From: Moduliflexus sp964602655
GTDB lineage: Bacteria; Moduliflexota; Moduliflexia; Moduliflexales; Moduliflexaceae
Direction of reading: 5' to 3'
DNA: 48,467 nt
Assembly (NCBI GenBank): GCA_964602655.1
Contig: CAZRSF010000048.1
Coordinates: forward strand, 1 to 48,467
Positions 32,652-41,605 of this stretch are shown one piece after another (the first letter of the stretch is position 1; each line of letters begins with the position of its first letter). The notes below the pieces were generated by a model. It saw only the letters and a program-made list of their open reading frames with translations, was not told the DNA's origin and did no database searches. The position numbers and the translations under genes are program-made.

Positions 32652-33353
32652 ATGTCTCGTATTCGTTTACGAAATCAGCTTTATTGGGTCGTTTTGCTTA
32701 TCGTATGCGCCGCCGCCGGATGCGCTGCTGTCAACTCGGATCGACATGATGACACCGCAGCCTGCGAGCCGCCGCGATTAGTACAGTCAACCGAAGAGTT
32801 GCTTGAATTTCTTGCGCAGATAGAATGGACGCCGGTCGGCGGATATTCCAACCGCCGCCCCGTCGTATCGCAAGATGTGCTTGTATCCGGCACGATGACG
32901 CTTACGCCAGCGCAGGTTCCCGTACCACAATCGTGCCTGAATCGTGGCGACTGCCGCCATGAAGCCACACTTTTCGTTTCATCGTCGCTGCCAGGCGTAG
33001 AATGTCAGGGGAACGAAACGGGCGGATGCGACGCAATGAATCTGACCGATACGCGCGTCAGGTTTCGCGGTATCTTGCGGGATACGCATCCGTCGCGCTG
33101 GAATTTCAGCCCCATGCTTGAAACGCTCCCCGCCTGTTCCGCGCCGTGCATGGATGGCGAATTTCGTTGTCCGGCAGACGATACTTGCTGGTCGTCATTC
33201 GAAAGCTACTGCCGTTTATGCGCCGGGCAAACCAAAGAAGCCTGCGCCTGTCAATCGCCAGAAGGGAATCAGCCCGACGGCAGCGATTGCCGTGTATGGG
33301 TCTCTGGCGATGTGATTCGAAGCGGCACGTGTCAGGCTGGCGTCTGCCGCTGA
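32652..33353 (+). CDS. Cysteine-rich lipoprotein of unknown function
   Basis: A 233-aa protein with a lipoprotein signal peptide; lipobox AAGC with acylated Cys24. The mature part contains 17 more Cys-rich positions clustered at the C-terminus (PACSAPCMDGEFRCPADDTC, then SYCRLCAGQTKEACACQ and GTCQAGVCR), suggesting disulphide-bonded knots outside the inner membrane. No family recognised. GGAG lies seven nt before the ATG. It stands alone between convergent and divergent neighbours. Confidence 0.75.
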   Translation: MSRIRLRNQLYWVVLLIVCAAAGCAAVNSDRHDDTAACEPPRLVQSTEELLEFLAQIEWTPVGGYSNRRPVVSQDVLVSGTMTLTPAQVPVPQSCLNRGDCRHEATLFVSSSLPGVECQGNETGGCDAMNLTDTRVRFRGILRDTHPSRWNFSPMLETLPACSAPCMDGEFRCPADDTCWSSFESYCRLCAGQTKEACACQSPEGNQPDGSDCRVWVSGDVIRSGTCQAGVCR

Positions 33354-33382
33354 GACTACAATTATTCAATCATCTTGGATCG

Positions 33383-33413
33383 GAACTCCGAGGTTTTGAA
33401 AACCTCGGAGTTC
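33383..33413. repeat. Palindrome GAACTCCGAGGTTTT/AAAACCTCGGAGTTC
   Basis: 15-bp perfect arms around one base, 30 nt after the lipoprotein stop. Similar in design but not in sequence to families A and B. Confidence 0.7.
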
Positions 33414-33458
33414 TGAACTATGATCGGTTTGCCATAATTTGGTATTATTTTGAATTAA

Positions 33459-33491
33459 AGCAGTCAGACACTTGCGAAGTGGCTGACTGCT
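33459..33491. terminator. Palindrome family B, copy 4, between convergent genes
   Basis: AGCAGTCAGACACTT and AAGTGGCTGACTGCT around GCG with one mismatch. It sits 10 nt before the phosphofructokinase stop codon and could end transcription there. Confidence 0.55.
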
Positions 33492-33500
33492 ATTGGCCTC

Positions 33501-34784
33501 TTACCGAAAACGAATCGGCAGATAGACGGGAAGTTTTTTGTCAATAAAGCGGACGGAAAGCCTCGCAAAACGCTGAAAGCCGTGTTCCATGACAATATCC
33601 GGCCAGCCGTCGCCAATCAGCGGGCGGGCGTAGCGGACGAAGTCATCGGTCACGTCGAGCCGATCCGGGCTGATCCAGCTTGCCGGAAGATGTCGCGCCG
33701 AATTCGCGACCGTTTCCAATGGCACATGTGAAAAATACGATTGATATATCTCATCCGGCTTGCGCAGAATCGTCGCCATCCAGCCTGTGCCGGATTCGAA
33801 GGCGATTTTTACAGCGTGCTGCCCCACCTGATACGCTTCATCAATATCCACGCGAGACGCAAAGATCGAAACCGACCGCTGCAAGACGCCGGGAACCTGT
33901 CCGGTCGCCTGGCCTCGCGCCTTCAGGCCGACGCTGTTCAAATAATTCACCACCACCTGCGCGACGGTGTTCTGGCTTGCGCCGTATTCGATATGGCCGA
34001 AGCCGTCGCGGGCTTCGCCGAGGCTGCCGACATCGAAGCCTTCGCTGACGACCACGATGCAGCGCCCGCTCTGCTGAAGCTGGCGGTTCACGTTCTCCGC
34101 CAGCGATTCGAGCGTATGGCCGGATTCGGCGAAATAGAGTTGCAACGGCATCTCGCGCTGCGGGTCTGCCAGACGCGCCGCCGCTGGAATAAAGCCAGAT
34201 TTTCGTCCCATTGCCTGCAACACCGACACCGGCTCAGAGACGCACATCCCCTGATTTTCTTCATTCACGTTCTGAATCAAATATGCCCAATAACGCGCCG
34301 CGCTGCCGTAGCCCGGCGTATGGTCAATCATCGTAAATGCTTCGTCCCCCAAATCGTTATCAATCGTCTTCGGCACGCCGGTCACAATCAATTCTAATCC
34401 GCGCTCTTTCGCCAATTTCGAGACTTTCGCGGCGGTATCCATCGAGTCGTTGCCGCCGATGTAAAAGAAATAGCCGACGTTATGCGCCCGCATCACCTCG
34501 ATAATGCGTTCGTAGTCTTCGGTCTGCTCGTCTTTGAGTTTATAGCGGCATGTGCCGATTGCGCCCGCCGCCGGAGTCGTGCGGAGCAACGCGATTTCCT
34601 CTTTGGGCTGCGCGGAGAGGTCAATCAATTCTTCCGATAAAATTCCTTCGATACCGTGCCAACCGCCGTAAATGCGACCAAAACGGTCAGGATAGGCGGC
34701 GCATCCTTCGATGACGCCTTGCAATGAAGCGTTAATCACCGGCGACGGCCCGCCGGATTGCGCGACAATGACATTTTTTTTCAT
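33501..34784 (-). CDS. pfp: 6-phosphofructokinase, pyrophosphate-dependent type by motif
   Basis: A 427-aa glycolytic enzyme of the PfkA superfamily. The N-terminal IVAQSGGPSPVINASLQG nucleotide loop, IGGNDSMDT and VPKTIDND are clear, followed by MGRKSGFIPAAARLA. The Asp in GGNDS and the Lys in PKTIDND are the residues that mark PPi-dependent enzymes, whereas ATP enzymes have GGDGS and PGTIDND, so PPi is the expected donor. No ribosome binding site is obvious before ATG 34784, and a 168-bp palindromic element begins 22 nt upstream. Confidence 0.85.
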   Translation of the reverse strand: MKKNVIVAQSGGPSPVINASLQGVIEGCAAYPDRFGRIYGGWHGIEGILSEELIDLSAQPKEEIALLRTTPAAGAIGTCRYKLKDEQTEDYERIIEVMRAHNVGYFFYIGGNDSMDTAAKVSKLAKERGLELIVTGVPKTIDNDLGDEAFTMIDHTPGYGSAARYWAYLIQNVNEENQGMCVSEPVSVLQAMGRKSGFIPAAARLADPQREMPLQLYFAESGHTLESLAENVNRQLQQSGRCIVVVSEGFDVGSLGEARDGFGHIEYGASQNTVAQVVVNYLNSVGLKARGQATGQVPGVLQRSVSIFASRVDIDEAYQVGQHAVKIAFESGTGWMATILRKPDEIYQSYFSHVPLETVANSARHLPASWISPDRLDVTDDFVRYARPLIGDGWPDIVMEHGFQRFARLSVRFIDKKLPVYLPIRFR

Positions 34785-34805
34785 AATTCGGAGAACGGCA
34801 GGAAG

Positions 34806-34973
34806 GGCGATAAGCAAGAAAATGTTTGATCTACTTAATTTTTAGAAGCATTCAGGAGTGCCAAAGCTTGCTTTGGCTTTCAGAACAGGCGTTGACGGCC
34901 AAAGCAAGCTTTGGCACTCCTAAAAACTCTTTAAAATTAACAATCCAGTGTACGACATTTCTTGCTTATCGCC
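34806..34973. mobile_element. 168-bp MITE-like palindromic element containing a family C palindrome
   Basis: Terminal inverted repeats GGCGATAAGCAAGAAA (34806-34821) and its complement (34958-34973), extended with one slip. The arms continue to pair through AT-rich sequence to a central family C palindrome (AGGAGTGCCAAAGC...GCTTTGGCACTCCT, 34854-34921). No coding capacity and no obvious target duplication. It sits between the pfp start and the stop of the FGGY kinase. Confidence 0.6.
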
Positions 34974-34985
34974 GTTCCTATCGTT

Positions 34986-36476
34986 TTACAGCAGGTGTTT
35001 GACTGCCGGATACAGTTGTTGATATTTCGCGTATTTCTCCTGATAGATGGCATGACGCCGCATATCCGGCTCGAAACGGCGTTCTTGTTTGACAAAACAG
35101 ACGGCGGCATCTTGCGGGCTGCTCAACGCGCCGATAGCCAGCCCTGCCAGCATCGCCGCGCCCAGCGTTCCGGCTTCCACGACTTTGGGGCGCACGAACG
35201 GCACGCCGAACACGTCCGCCTTGATTTGCAGCCAGGCGTCCGATTTCGCGCCGCCGCCGGTGGCGATAAATTCGGACGTGTCAATCCCGTGCTCTTTCAG
35301 CATCAGCAGACTTTCGACAAAATATAATGTTTCACATTCCATCAACGATTTGAAAATCTCGCCCCACGTGGTGCTGGTTTTCAGCCCAAGAATCGCGCCG
35401 GACGCGTCGGCGATGAAATGCGGCGTGCCGGTCGGCTCGAAATACGGCAGCGTCAATAACGAAGTCGGCTCTTGCGGCATTTCGTGGGCTAAAAGCTCGT
35501 AAATATCCTGCCCCGCCGCAAGATGTGTAAGTTCGGCAGCGGCAAAGGTATCGCGAAACCAGCGAATCAGTGTTCCGGCCTGATTATAAATAAATGATAC
35601 ATACAGACCGGGCAGGACGTGATGCTCAATATTCAGGCCGGTTTTGAGCATCTGCGCCGCGTCGGGAATCGCGTCATACGTCGGCGTGATGCACTCCACC
35701 GTGCCGATGCCGCAGACCGCTTTTCCGGCCTGATAAATGCCAGAACCAAGCGAATTGCAGCATTGATCGTGGCCGCCGACGACCACTGGAATTTTACGCG
35801 GCAGATGCAGCGTATCCGCCATGTCGTCACTGATTTTTCCGGCGATTGTGCCGCTCTGGACTGGCGTCGGCAATTGTTCGCGATCAATGCCGGTCAGCGC
35901 GAGGAGTTCCTCCGACCAGGTTTCGCGGCGAATATCGAACAACAGTGTGCGATTGGCGTGTGAAAAGCTGGTCAGCGGCTCGCAGCCGAGCATGAACGCC
36001 ACGAAATCGCCCCAGAGCAGAAATTTATATGCCTGCGCGTACAGGTCGGTCTGATGCTCTTGCAGCCATTTCAGCTTGGGAAGCGAGTAATTGACGCCGA
36101 GGATGTTGGGGTTGATGTGATAAAACCGTTCTTGCCCCATTTTGTCGCGCAACTGCCGGATATACACCTCGCCGCGCGTATCGGAATGGAGAATGCTGTT
36201 GCCAAGAATTTTCCGGTCATGCGACACCGGCGTCATCGCTTCGCCCATTGTGCTCATCGAAAGCGCGGCAATCGGATCGTGTTTGGTCTGGTCGGCAATC
36301 GTTCGGATAATCTCTTGAATCTGCGTCCAGACCTGACGGCTGTCCAATTCCGCCCAGCCGGGCTGCTGGTGAATTGTCGCGTATTCGCGATAACTGCTCG
36401 CAATCAATGTGCCGTCTAATGAATAGGCCGCGCCTTTGCAACCTGACGTGCCGATATCTAAGCCAAGTAAGCTCAT
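34986..36476 (-). CDS. FGGY-family carbohydrate kinase (xylulokinase-like)
   Basis: A 496-aa sugar kinase. The phosphate-1 loop LLGLDIGTSGCKGAAYSLDG, ALSMSTMGEAMTPV, GGHDQCCNSLGSGI (adenosine/sugar region) and EFIATGGGAKSDAWLQIKAD are typical of XylB-like kinases. It probably phosphorylates a ketose, whose product is cleaved by the aldolase encoded 39 nt upstream or fed to glycolysis through pfp. GGAG is seven nt before the ATG. Sugar identity not certain. Confidence 0.9.
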   Translation of the reverse strand: MSLLGLDIGTSGCKGAAYSLDGTLIASSYREYATIHQQPGWAELDSRQVWTQIQEIIRTIADQTKHDPIAALSMSTMGEAMTPVSHDRKILGNSILHSDTRGEVYIRQLRDKMGQERFYHINPNILGVNYSLPKLKWLQEHQTDLYAQAYKFLLWGDFVAFMLGCEPLTSFSHANRTLLFDIRRETWSEELLALTGIDREQLPTPVQSGTIAGKISDDMADTLHLPRKIPVVVGGHDQCCNSLGSGIYQAGKAVCGIGTVECITPTYDAIPDAAQMLKTGLNIEHHVLPGLYVSFIYNQAGTLIRWFRDTFAAAELTHLAAGQDIYELLAHEMPQEPTSLLTLPYFEPTGTPHFIADASGAILGLKTSTTWGEIFKSLMECETLYFVESLLMLKEHGIDTSEFIATGGGAKSDAWLQIKADVFGVPFVRPKVVEAGTLGAAMLAGLAIGALSSPQDAAVCFVKQERRFEPDMRRHAIYQEKYAKYQQLYPAVKHLL

Positions 36477-36515
36477 GATGCGCTCCGTTTTTTTGTTGCT
36501 GCCTACTCGTCATGT

Positions 36516-37418
36516 TTATATTGCCAGAAGCGCATCTGCCGAGCCTCTGACACCGAGTTCGTCTATGGTGGCGATGACGGCCTGATAGGTGGCGTCCTGC
36601 GCTTTCGGAATCGAGGCGGCTTTCAGCGCTTCGAACGGTTTGCGGGTTGCCGTGCCGATGTTGATTTTAGCGATGCCATGCCGAAAGCTTTCCAGCAAAT
36701 ACGCCTGTTGAATGCCTGTGCCGCCATGCAGCACGAGCGGAATGCCAACGGCGCGGCTGATAGTGGACAGTCGTTCGATATTGAGCCGCGCTTCGATTTT
36801 CTTCTGCTGCTGCGCTGCTGGCGTGATCGCGCCGTGCAGGTTGCCGATGGCGACGGAGAGCCAATCCACGCCGCTTTCTTTGACAAATCGCACCGCCTCG
36901 TCCGGATCGGTAAAACCTTTGCCAGAAGCGAACAGTTCGTCATAAGGCGGGAGCAGCCCGCTTTCATGCCCAAGCACCGCGCCCAATTCGCCTTCCACGG
37001 GAATGCCCTCCGCATGAGCCATTTCCGCGACCTGGCGCGTCGCTTCGATATTTTCTTGCAACGGCAGCCGCGATCCGTCAATCATGACCGATTCGAAGCC
37101 CGCCTGAATCGCTCTGGCGATGATCTCGCGATAATCCACGCGCAGTCCGTCTTCGTCAATCACCGGAATATGGTCTAAGTGCAGGCGCGTATGCGAGGTT
37201 CTGGCATATTTTCGATATTCGGCGGCAACCGCTTCCAGGTTGACGGCCTCGAATTTCGTCCATTCCAAACGCGCAACTTCAAGCAATCCCACCGAGTTCG
37301 CGTCAATAATGGCGCGAATCGTCGGTTCGAGCATCGGCAGATACGGAATGTTGAACGCCGGAATGACCAGCCCTTTTGCGTAGGCCGTTTTCATGATTTG
37401 ATTGCTATCTGACATCAT
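36516..37418 (-). CDS. Class II fructose/tagatose-bisphosphate aldolase-family protein
   Basis: A 300-aa zinc aldolase of the FbaA/GatY/KbaY fold. VIPAFNIPYLPMLEPTIRAI at the start, the zinc/substrate motif LHLDH, VEGELGAVLG, VAIGNLHGA, LHGGTGIQ and KINIGTATR are all present. It cleaves a ketose-(bis)phosphate into triose phosphates. The ATG at 37418 lies 3 bp beyond the ComF stop with AGGAAG upstream, so it follows comF in one transcript while working with the kinase downstream. The exact substrate is unknown. Confidence 0.88.
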   Translation of the reverse strand: MMSDSNQIMKTAYAKGLVIPAFNIPYLPMLEPTIRAIIDANSVGLLEVARLEWTKFEAVNLEAVAAEYRKYARTSHTRLHLDHIPVIDEDGLRVDYREIIARAIQAGFESVMIDGSRLPLQENIEATRQVAEMAHAEGIPVEGELGAVLGHESGLLPPYDELFASGKGFTDPDEAVRFVKESGVDWLSVAIGNLHGAITPAAQQQKKIEARLNIERLSTISRAVGIPLVLHGGTGIQQAYLLESFRHGIAKINIGTATRKPFEALKAASIPKAQDATYQAVIATIDELGVRGSADALLAI

Positions 37419-37420
37419 AG

Positions 37421-38218
37421 TTATTCTTCCTGCTGAGAGTGCGGAGCGTTGGTTTCGGCTGACGGCGAATGCTGACCTAAACCTGCGCGGCTGACGGCGA
37501 GGACGACGACCGAGGCCGCCCCTGCACGTTTGAGCGTTTTGGCGCATTCATTCGCCGTTGAGCCAGTAGTAAAAATATCGTCAATCAATAAGAGATGTTG
37601 GCCGCGAATGCGTTCGGGAAAACGGACGTGAAACGCATTTTTGACATTTTCCAGCCGGTCGCGCTTGCTGCTGAACTGCCATTGCGCGGCAGTGCGCCGG
37701 ACGCGAACCAGATTATGCGTCATCAGCGCGAGATGATGCGCTGCCGCGACGTTCTGCGCGAGGATTTCGGCCTGATTATAGCCGCGCTGCCTGCTGCGCG
37801 AGTGATGCAGCGGCACGGGAAGGATGGCATGATATGCCGCATAATCTATTTTCCCGTCAAGCTGCCGCAGCAGCAGTTCGGCAAGCGGCTTGCCCAAGCC
37901 GAATTTGCGGGCAAATTTGAATTGGTGAATCGCCTCCTTCATGACGCCGTCATAGATCGCCGCCGAACAAACGCGGTCGAAATGCGGGGGCGAGGTTCGG
38001 CAGTCTCCGCACAAAAATCCCGACGGCATCGGCGAGATAAACGGTTTGCCGCAGCAAACGCATCCTGAGGAGGGCAACGGGCGAATCGTGTCCCAGCAGG
38101 GCTGACAGAAGATGACGATTCGCTGGTCGCCCGCAAAATCATGACACGCCGCGCATTCTGCCGGAAACACGAAATCGAGCGCGGTTTGCAGCCAGGAACG
38201 AAGAGAAAAATGCATCAT
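37421..38218 (-). CDS. ComF-family phosphoribosyltransferase-like protein
   Basis: 265 aa. The N-terminus has zinc-ribbon cysteine pairs (CAACHDF, FCQPC, CVCCGKPF, CGDC). A type I phosphoribosyltransferase domain follows, with ILPVPLHHSRSRQRGYNQAE and the PRPP loop LLLIDDIFTTGSTANECA. ComF is a cytoplasmic DNA-uptake (competence) protein in Gram-positives and Haemophilus relatives. No other competence gene lies in the window. The start at 38218 is tentative since the ribosome binding site is weak. Confidence 0.9.
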   Translation of the reverse strand: MMHFSLRSWLQTALDFVFPAECAACHDFAGDQRIVIFCQPCWDTIRPLPSSGCVCCGKPFISPMPSGFLCGDCRTSPPHFDRVCSAAIYDGVMKEAIHQFKFARKFGLGKPLAELLLRQLDGKIDYAAYHAILPVPLHHSRSRQRGYNQAEILAQNVAAAHHLALMTHNLVRVRRTAAQWQFSSKRDRLENVKNAFHVRFPERIRGQHLLLIDDIFTTGSTANECAKTLKRAGAASVVVLAVSRAGLGQHSPSAETNAPHSQQEE

Positions 38219-38243
38219 GGGCTTTGGCCTTATCGCCAATACG

Positions 38244-38651
38244 TTAGACATACACGCATTCATGATTCTCGGCAAGCGCGGCGTATGTGATAATCAACGA
38301 TTGCAGGGCGTCTTCCTGCTCTTCGGACAGTTCCTCGAAAAACAAGGCGACCTGATATTCGCGACACCCCGCTTCTTCTTGTTCTGGGTCTATTCTCACC
38401 ACGATCCCCTCCATCTGCGAAATCACGCGCGGCGGCGTCTCGTCATGTTTCGTGGCAATCATGGTGATCAGGAGCTTATGAAACGGGGGAATGTAGCGTG
38501 TGACTGTGCAGTACAACCCATTCTGACAGACGTTCAACGCGATGGCATCAAGCGTGTCACGAGCGTTAAAGCGAGATAGGGAGAGTTTAATCGGAATTTG
38601 TAAATTATAACGCGGGCATTTTCGTCGTTCTTGCAACATATCAGCGCTCAT
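38244..38651 (-). CDS. PilZ-domain protein (possibly degenerate c-di-GMP binding)
   Basis: A 135-aa single PilZ domain. RRKCPRYNLQIPIKL carries the RxxxR half of the c-di-GMP site. The second half, normally (D/N)xSxxG, reads NVCQNG, with Cys replacing Ser, so binding may be weakened or altered. PilZ proteins relay c-di-GMP to motility or exopolysaccharide systems. It lies 25 nt upstream of comF, same strand. AGAGGA precedes the ATG. Confidence 0.82.
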   Translation of the reverse strand: MSADMLQERRKCPRYNLQIPIKLSLSRFNARDTLDAIALNVCQNGLYCTVTRYIPPFHKLLITMIATKHDETPPRVISQMEGIVVRIDPEQEEAGCREYQVALFFEELSEEQEDALQSLIITYAALAENHECVYV

Positions 38652-39044
38652 GGCATTCCTCTCTTCGGCGAACAGGCATCAGAACGACTGAAGCAGATTC
38701 GGCCATCCTGATCACAGTTGCCAGGGCTGTGAGTTCGGGAGATTGAGTTTCTTGATCACGAAGCTGTTGGCAAAAATAATTCATACGATGAAAAGACTTG
38801 TTGACAAGTCAATGATTTTTTGGCAGGAAATGGAAACTTCGCACAATCCCACATCAGGAAACAACAAAACTTGACATTTTTTGAGGGGTAGAAAAAAAGA
38901 AAATTTTTGGAAGACGTCGAACTCTTCTTGACACCTTCGTTTTTGTTATGCTATCGTCATTCGTCATGTTATTACGCATAATGGATGCGATATTTTTGCC
39001 GGAACGTATTTTTTAAAGACCATACTGTCGGGGACTGGGAACGT
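38652..39044. other. 393-bp intergenic region before the second NMT1-receiver gene
   Basis: No gene seen. It is AT-rich and contains several TTGACA-like boxes, the best being the promoter at 38928-38957. It must also hold the divergent start of the PilZ-ComF-aldolase transcript. Confidence 0.5.
38928..38957 (+). promoter_or_regulatory. Sigma-70-type promoter with extended -10 for the NMT1-receiver/deoB/Smr operon
   Basis: TTGACA (38928-38933), 18-bp spacer, TATCGT (38952-38957) preceded by TGC, the extended -10 form. The leader to the ATG at 39045 would be about 80 nt. Confidence 0.5.
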
Positions 39045-40427
39045 ATGTCAGAAAAAATTGAAATTTGGGGGGTCAAAGATCCGAATATTTCCGCGCAGCT
39101 TGCCGTGGCTGATCTCATGGGGCTTTTTCAACAAGATGTCGGATTGGATGTGGCGTGTAAATTTTTAGAGTCCGGCACGACCATGCCAGGAGACCTCCTG
39201 AAAGCGGAACAGAAGCCCTTTGCGTTTACGCAAACCCCCATCACCTGCATTATTCTGCATGATAAAGGACTGCCGACAAAATTGGTCGCGCCGCTTGCGG
39301 ATATTGCGGGGACGCAGCAAGTCATCATTCGCGAAGCCAGCGCTATTGAAAAACCGGCCGATTTGGAAGGCAAGCAGATTGGCATGGCGCAGGGCGCAGC
39401 CGTGCTCATCGCGATTAAAAATATGTCGAAAGACTGCAACGTAGATTTGGACAACGTGCAGTTCGCGCATCTTCTCCCGCACGACCAACTTGCGGCCTTC
39501 AGCGATGAAAAGCTCGACGCCATTGCCTGCTGGGAACCCTGGACGACCAAAGCGCAGACGATGGGAGGCAAATTCTTCTTTTCCGGCTCTCGATCAGAAA
39601 TCCCCGGCATGGAAGGCGATGTGAACTGGTTAGTCAATCAGAGTTGTTTGATTATTCCCGATGAACATTTGGCGCAGAAACCGGAAATTGCGATTGCTGT
39701 CATTAAAGTGTTGAAAAAAGCGACGGAATTGATTAATAGTCAGCGCAAAGACATCTCGAAACTGCTGGCGGAGTTTTACGGCATCAGCCGACTCGAATTG
39801 ATGATGGCGATGCAGAAAAACCGGTATGGAATGGAGATGGATAACCTGTTTCGGATCGGCGTCTTAGCGTTCCGAGATTTTTTATTCGAAAATCAACGCG
39901 TGTCGCAGCGCTTTACCGAGCCGATTCTGTACACGACCAAATATCTGGAACTCGTCGCGCCCGACATGGTCAAATTACGCGCCCCGTCAGAAACAAAAGT
40001 CGAAATTGTCGAAAAAGACGGCATTTATTATCCGTCGAAAATCCAATTCGAATATGCCAACGGTTCGCCGTTAAAATTTCTGTTAGCCGATGATTCCCGC
40101 TACGTCCGCATCGCGCTGTCGCAGGCGGTCAAAACCATCGGCGGCGAAGTCATCGGAGAAGCGACGACCGGCAACGAAGCCATCGAATTGTTTGGCAAAT
40201 TGCGCCCCAATTTTATCACGATGGATTTGTCTATGCCCGGCGTCAGCGGCGTAGATGCGATCACCGGAATTTTACAACAAGACCCGCGCGCGAATATCAT
40301 CGTCATCAGCGGCACAAATCTCGATGAAGTGCGCGAAGAAGTGTTCAACCTCGGCGTCAGAATGTTCATTACGAAACCGTTCGACCCGAAGCGGGTCGCC
40401 GCGCTCATCAGTTCGTTCGTTCAATGA
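39045..40427 (+). CDS. Cytoplasmic SsuA/NMT1-like ligand-binding domain fused to a CheY-type receiver (paralogue 2)
   Basis: 460 aa, co-linear with the gene at 7410 and around 50% identical by eye. Sensor half: EIWGVKDPNISAQLAVADLM, ESGTTMPGDLLKAEQKPFAF, TPITCIILHDKG, GTQQVIIR, LDAIACWEPWTT. Receiver residues about 343-460: LLADDSR acidic pair (D349/D350), phospho-acceptor D394 in ITMDLSMPG, VISGT, Lys444 in TKPF. No signal peptide. It is first of a tightly coupled operon: its stop overlaps deoB, whose stop overlaps an Smr gene. A direct link to nucleoside catabolism or nucleic-acid repair is suggested only by that coupling. Confidence 0.85.
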   Translation: MSEKIEIWGVKDPNISAQLAVADLMGLFQQDVGLDVACKFLESGTTMPGDLLKAEQKPFAFTQTPITCIILHDKGLPTKLVAPLADIAGTQQVIIREASAIEKPADLEGKQIGMAQGAAVLIAIKNMSKDCNVDLDNVQFAHLLPHDQLAAFSDEKLDAIACWEPWTTKAQTMGGKFFFSGSRSEIPGMEGDVNWLVNQSCLIIPDEHLAQKPEIAIAVIKVLKKATELINSQRKDISKLLAEFYGISRLELMMAMQKNRYGMEMDNLFRIGVLAFRDFLFENQRVSQRFTEPILYTTKYLELVAPDMVKLRAPSETKVEIVEKDGIYYPSKIQFEYANGSPLKFLLADDSRYVRIALSQAVKTIGGEVIGEATTGNEAIELFGKLRPNFITMDLSMPGVSGVDAITGILQQDPRANIIVISGTNLDEVREEVFNLGVRMFITKPFDPKRVAALISSFVQ

Positions 40428-41605
40428 ATATGCCTCTCATTCAACGCATTATTGTCATCGTCCTCGATAGCGTCGGCATCGGCGAACTCCCTGACGCAGA
40501 CGCGTATGGCGACGCCGGGAGCGACACGCTCGGCAATACCGCCCGCGCGGTCGGCGGCTTGTCTTTGCCGCATTTTCAGTCGTTCGGTTTAGGTAATATT
40601 GCTGAATTGGAAGGCGTTCCGCCGAGTTCGACGCCGCTGGCGTCGTATGGAAAAATGGCGGAACTGTCCGCCGGAAAAGATACGACGACCGGACATTGGG
40701 AATTGATGGGGCTCGTACTGGAAGAACCGTTCCCGACCTACCCGAATGGATTTCCTGCGGATGTGGTCGCGGAATTCACGCGGCGTATCGGACGCGGAAT
40801 CCTGGGAAATATTCCTGCTTCAGGAACGCAGATTCTCGATGAATTGGGGGCTGAGCATCTCGCCACCGGCAAGCCGATTGTCTATACCTCGGCGGATAGC
40901 GTCTTCCAGATCGCCGCGCACGAAGAGGTCATTCCGATTGAACAACTGTATCGGATGTGCGAGCAGGCGCGTGAGATGCTGCAAGGAACCCATGGCGTCG
41001 GGCGCGTGATTGCCCGCCCGTTTATCGGTCAGCCGGGACATTTTACCCGCACGTCGCGTCGCAAAGATTTTTCCAGAATCCCGCATCTGCCTACCATGCT
41101 CGATATAGCGAAAGCACAAGGATTTCCCGTCACATTCGTCGGCAAAATTGATAATATTTTTGCCAATCGGGGCGTGACTGGTGGAACGCACACGACAGAC
41201 GACATGGCGGGCGTTGACGCGACGCTGGAATATATGCGTTCGCAGACCAATGGAATTATTTTTACGAATTTGTGCGATTTCGACATGCTTTACGGACATC
41301 GCAACAATGTCGCAGGGTATGCGCAGGCGTTGCGCGATGCGGATGCGCGACTGCCAGAATTGCTGGCGGCGTCCCGCGCTGGCGATCTGCTGATTATCAC
41401 GGCGGATCATGGCTGCGATCCGACGACGCCGAGCACCGATCATTCCAGAGAATACGTGCCGCTGTTGGCGTATGGCGCGTCATTACGCCCCGGCGTCAAT
41501 CTCGGCATTCGCCAGACCTTTGCCGATGTCGCTGCCACGATTGCCGAATTACTCACGCTTGAGCCGCCCAAATGGGGCGCAAGCTTTTCCTCATTATTGC
41601 TATGA
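40424..41605 (+). CDS. deoB: Phosphopentomutase
   Basis: A 393-aa alkaline-phosphatase-fold enzyme converting (deoxy)ribose-1-phosphate to the 5-phosphate in nucleoside salvage. The N-terminal IIVIVLDSVGIGELPDA metal site, GKDTTTGHWELMG (phospho-acceptor Thr region), FVGKIDNIFANRG, DFDMLYGHRN and LLIITADHGCDPTTPSTDHS are all present. Length equals the family norm. The ATG overlaps the stop of the receiver-fusion gene (ATGA). Confidence 0.96.
   Translation: MNMPLIQRIIVIVLDSVGIGELPDADAYGDAGSDTLGNTARAVGGLSLPHFQSFGLGNIAELEGVPPSSTPLASYGKMAELSAGKDTTTGHWELMGLVLEEPFPTYPNGFPADVVAEFTRRIGRGILGNIPASGTQILDELGAEHLATGKPIVYTSADSVFQIAAHEEVIPIEQLYRMCEQAREMLQGTHGVGRVIARPFIGQPGHFTRTSRRKDFSRIPHLPTMLDIAKAQGFPVTFVGKIDNIFANRGVTGGTHTTDDMAGVDATLEYMRSQTNGIIFTNLCDFDMLYGHRNNVAGYAQALRDADARLPELLAASRAGDLLIITADHGCDPTTPSTDHSREYVPLLAYGASLRPGVNLGIRQTFADVAATIAELLTLEPPKWGASFSSLLL

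Noticed and set aside
34806..34973. Possible riboswitch or T-box leader of pfp
   Set aside because: The element is a near-perfect palindrome with terminal inverted repeats and shares its centre with other dispersed copies, so a mobile-element origin is simpler.
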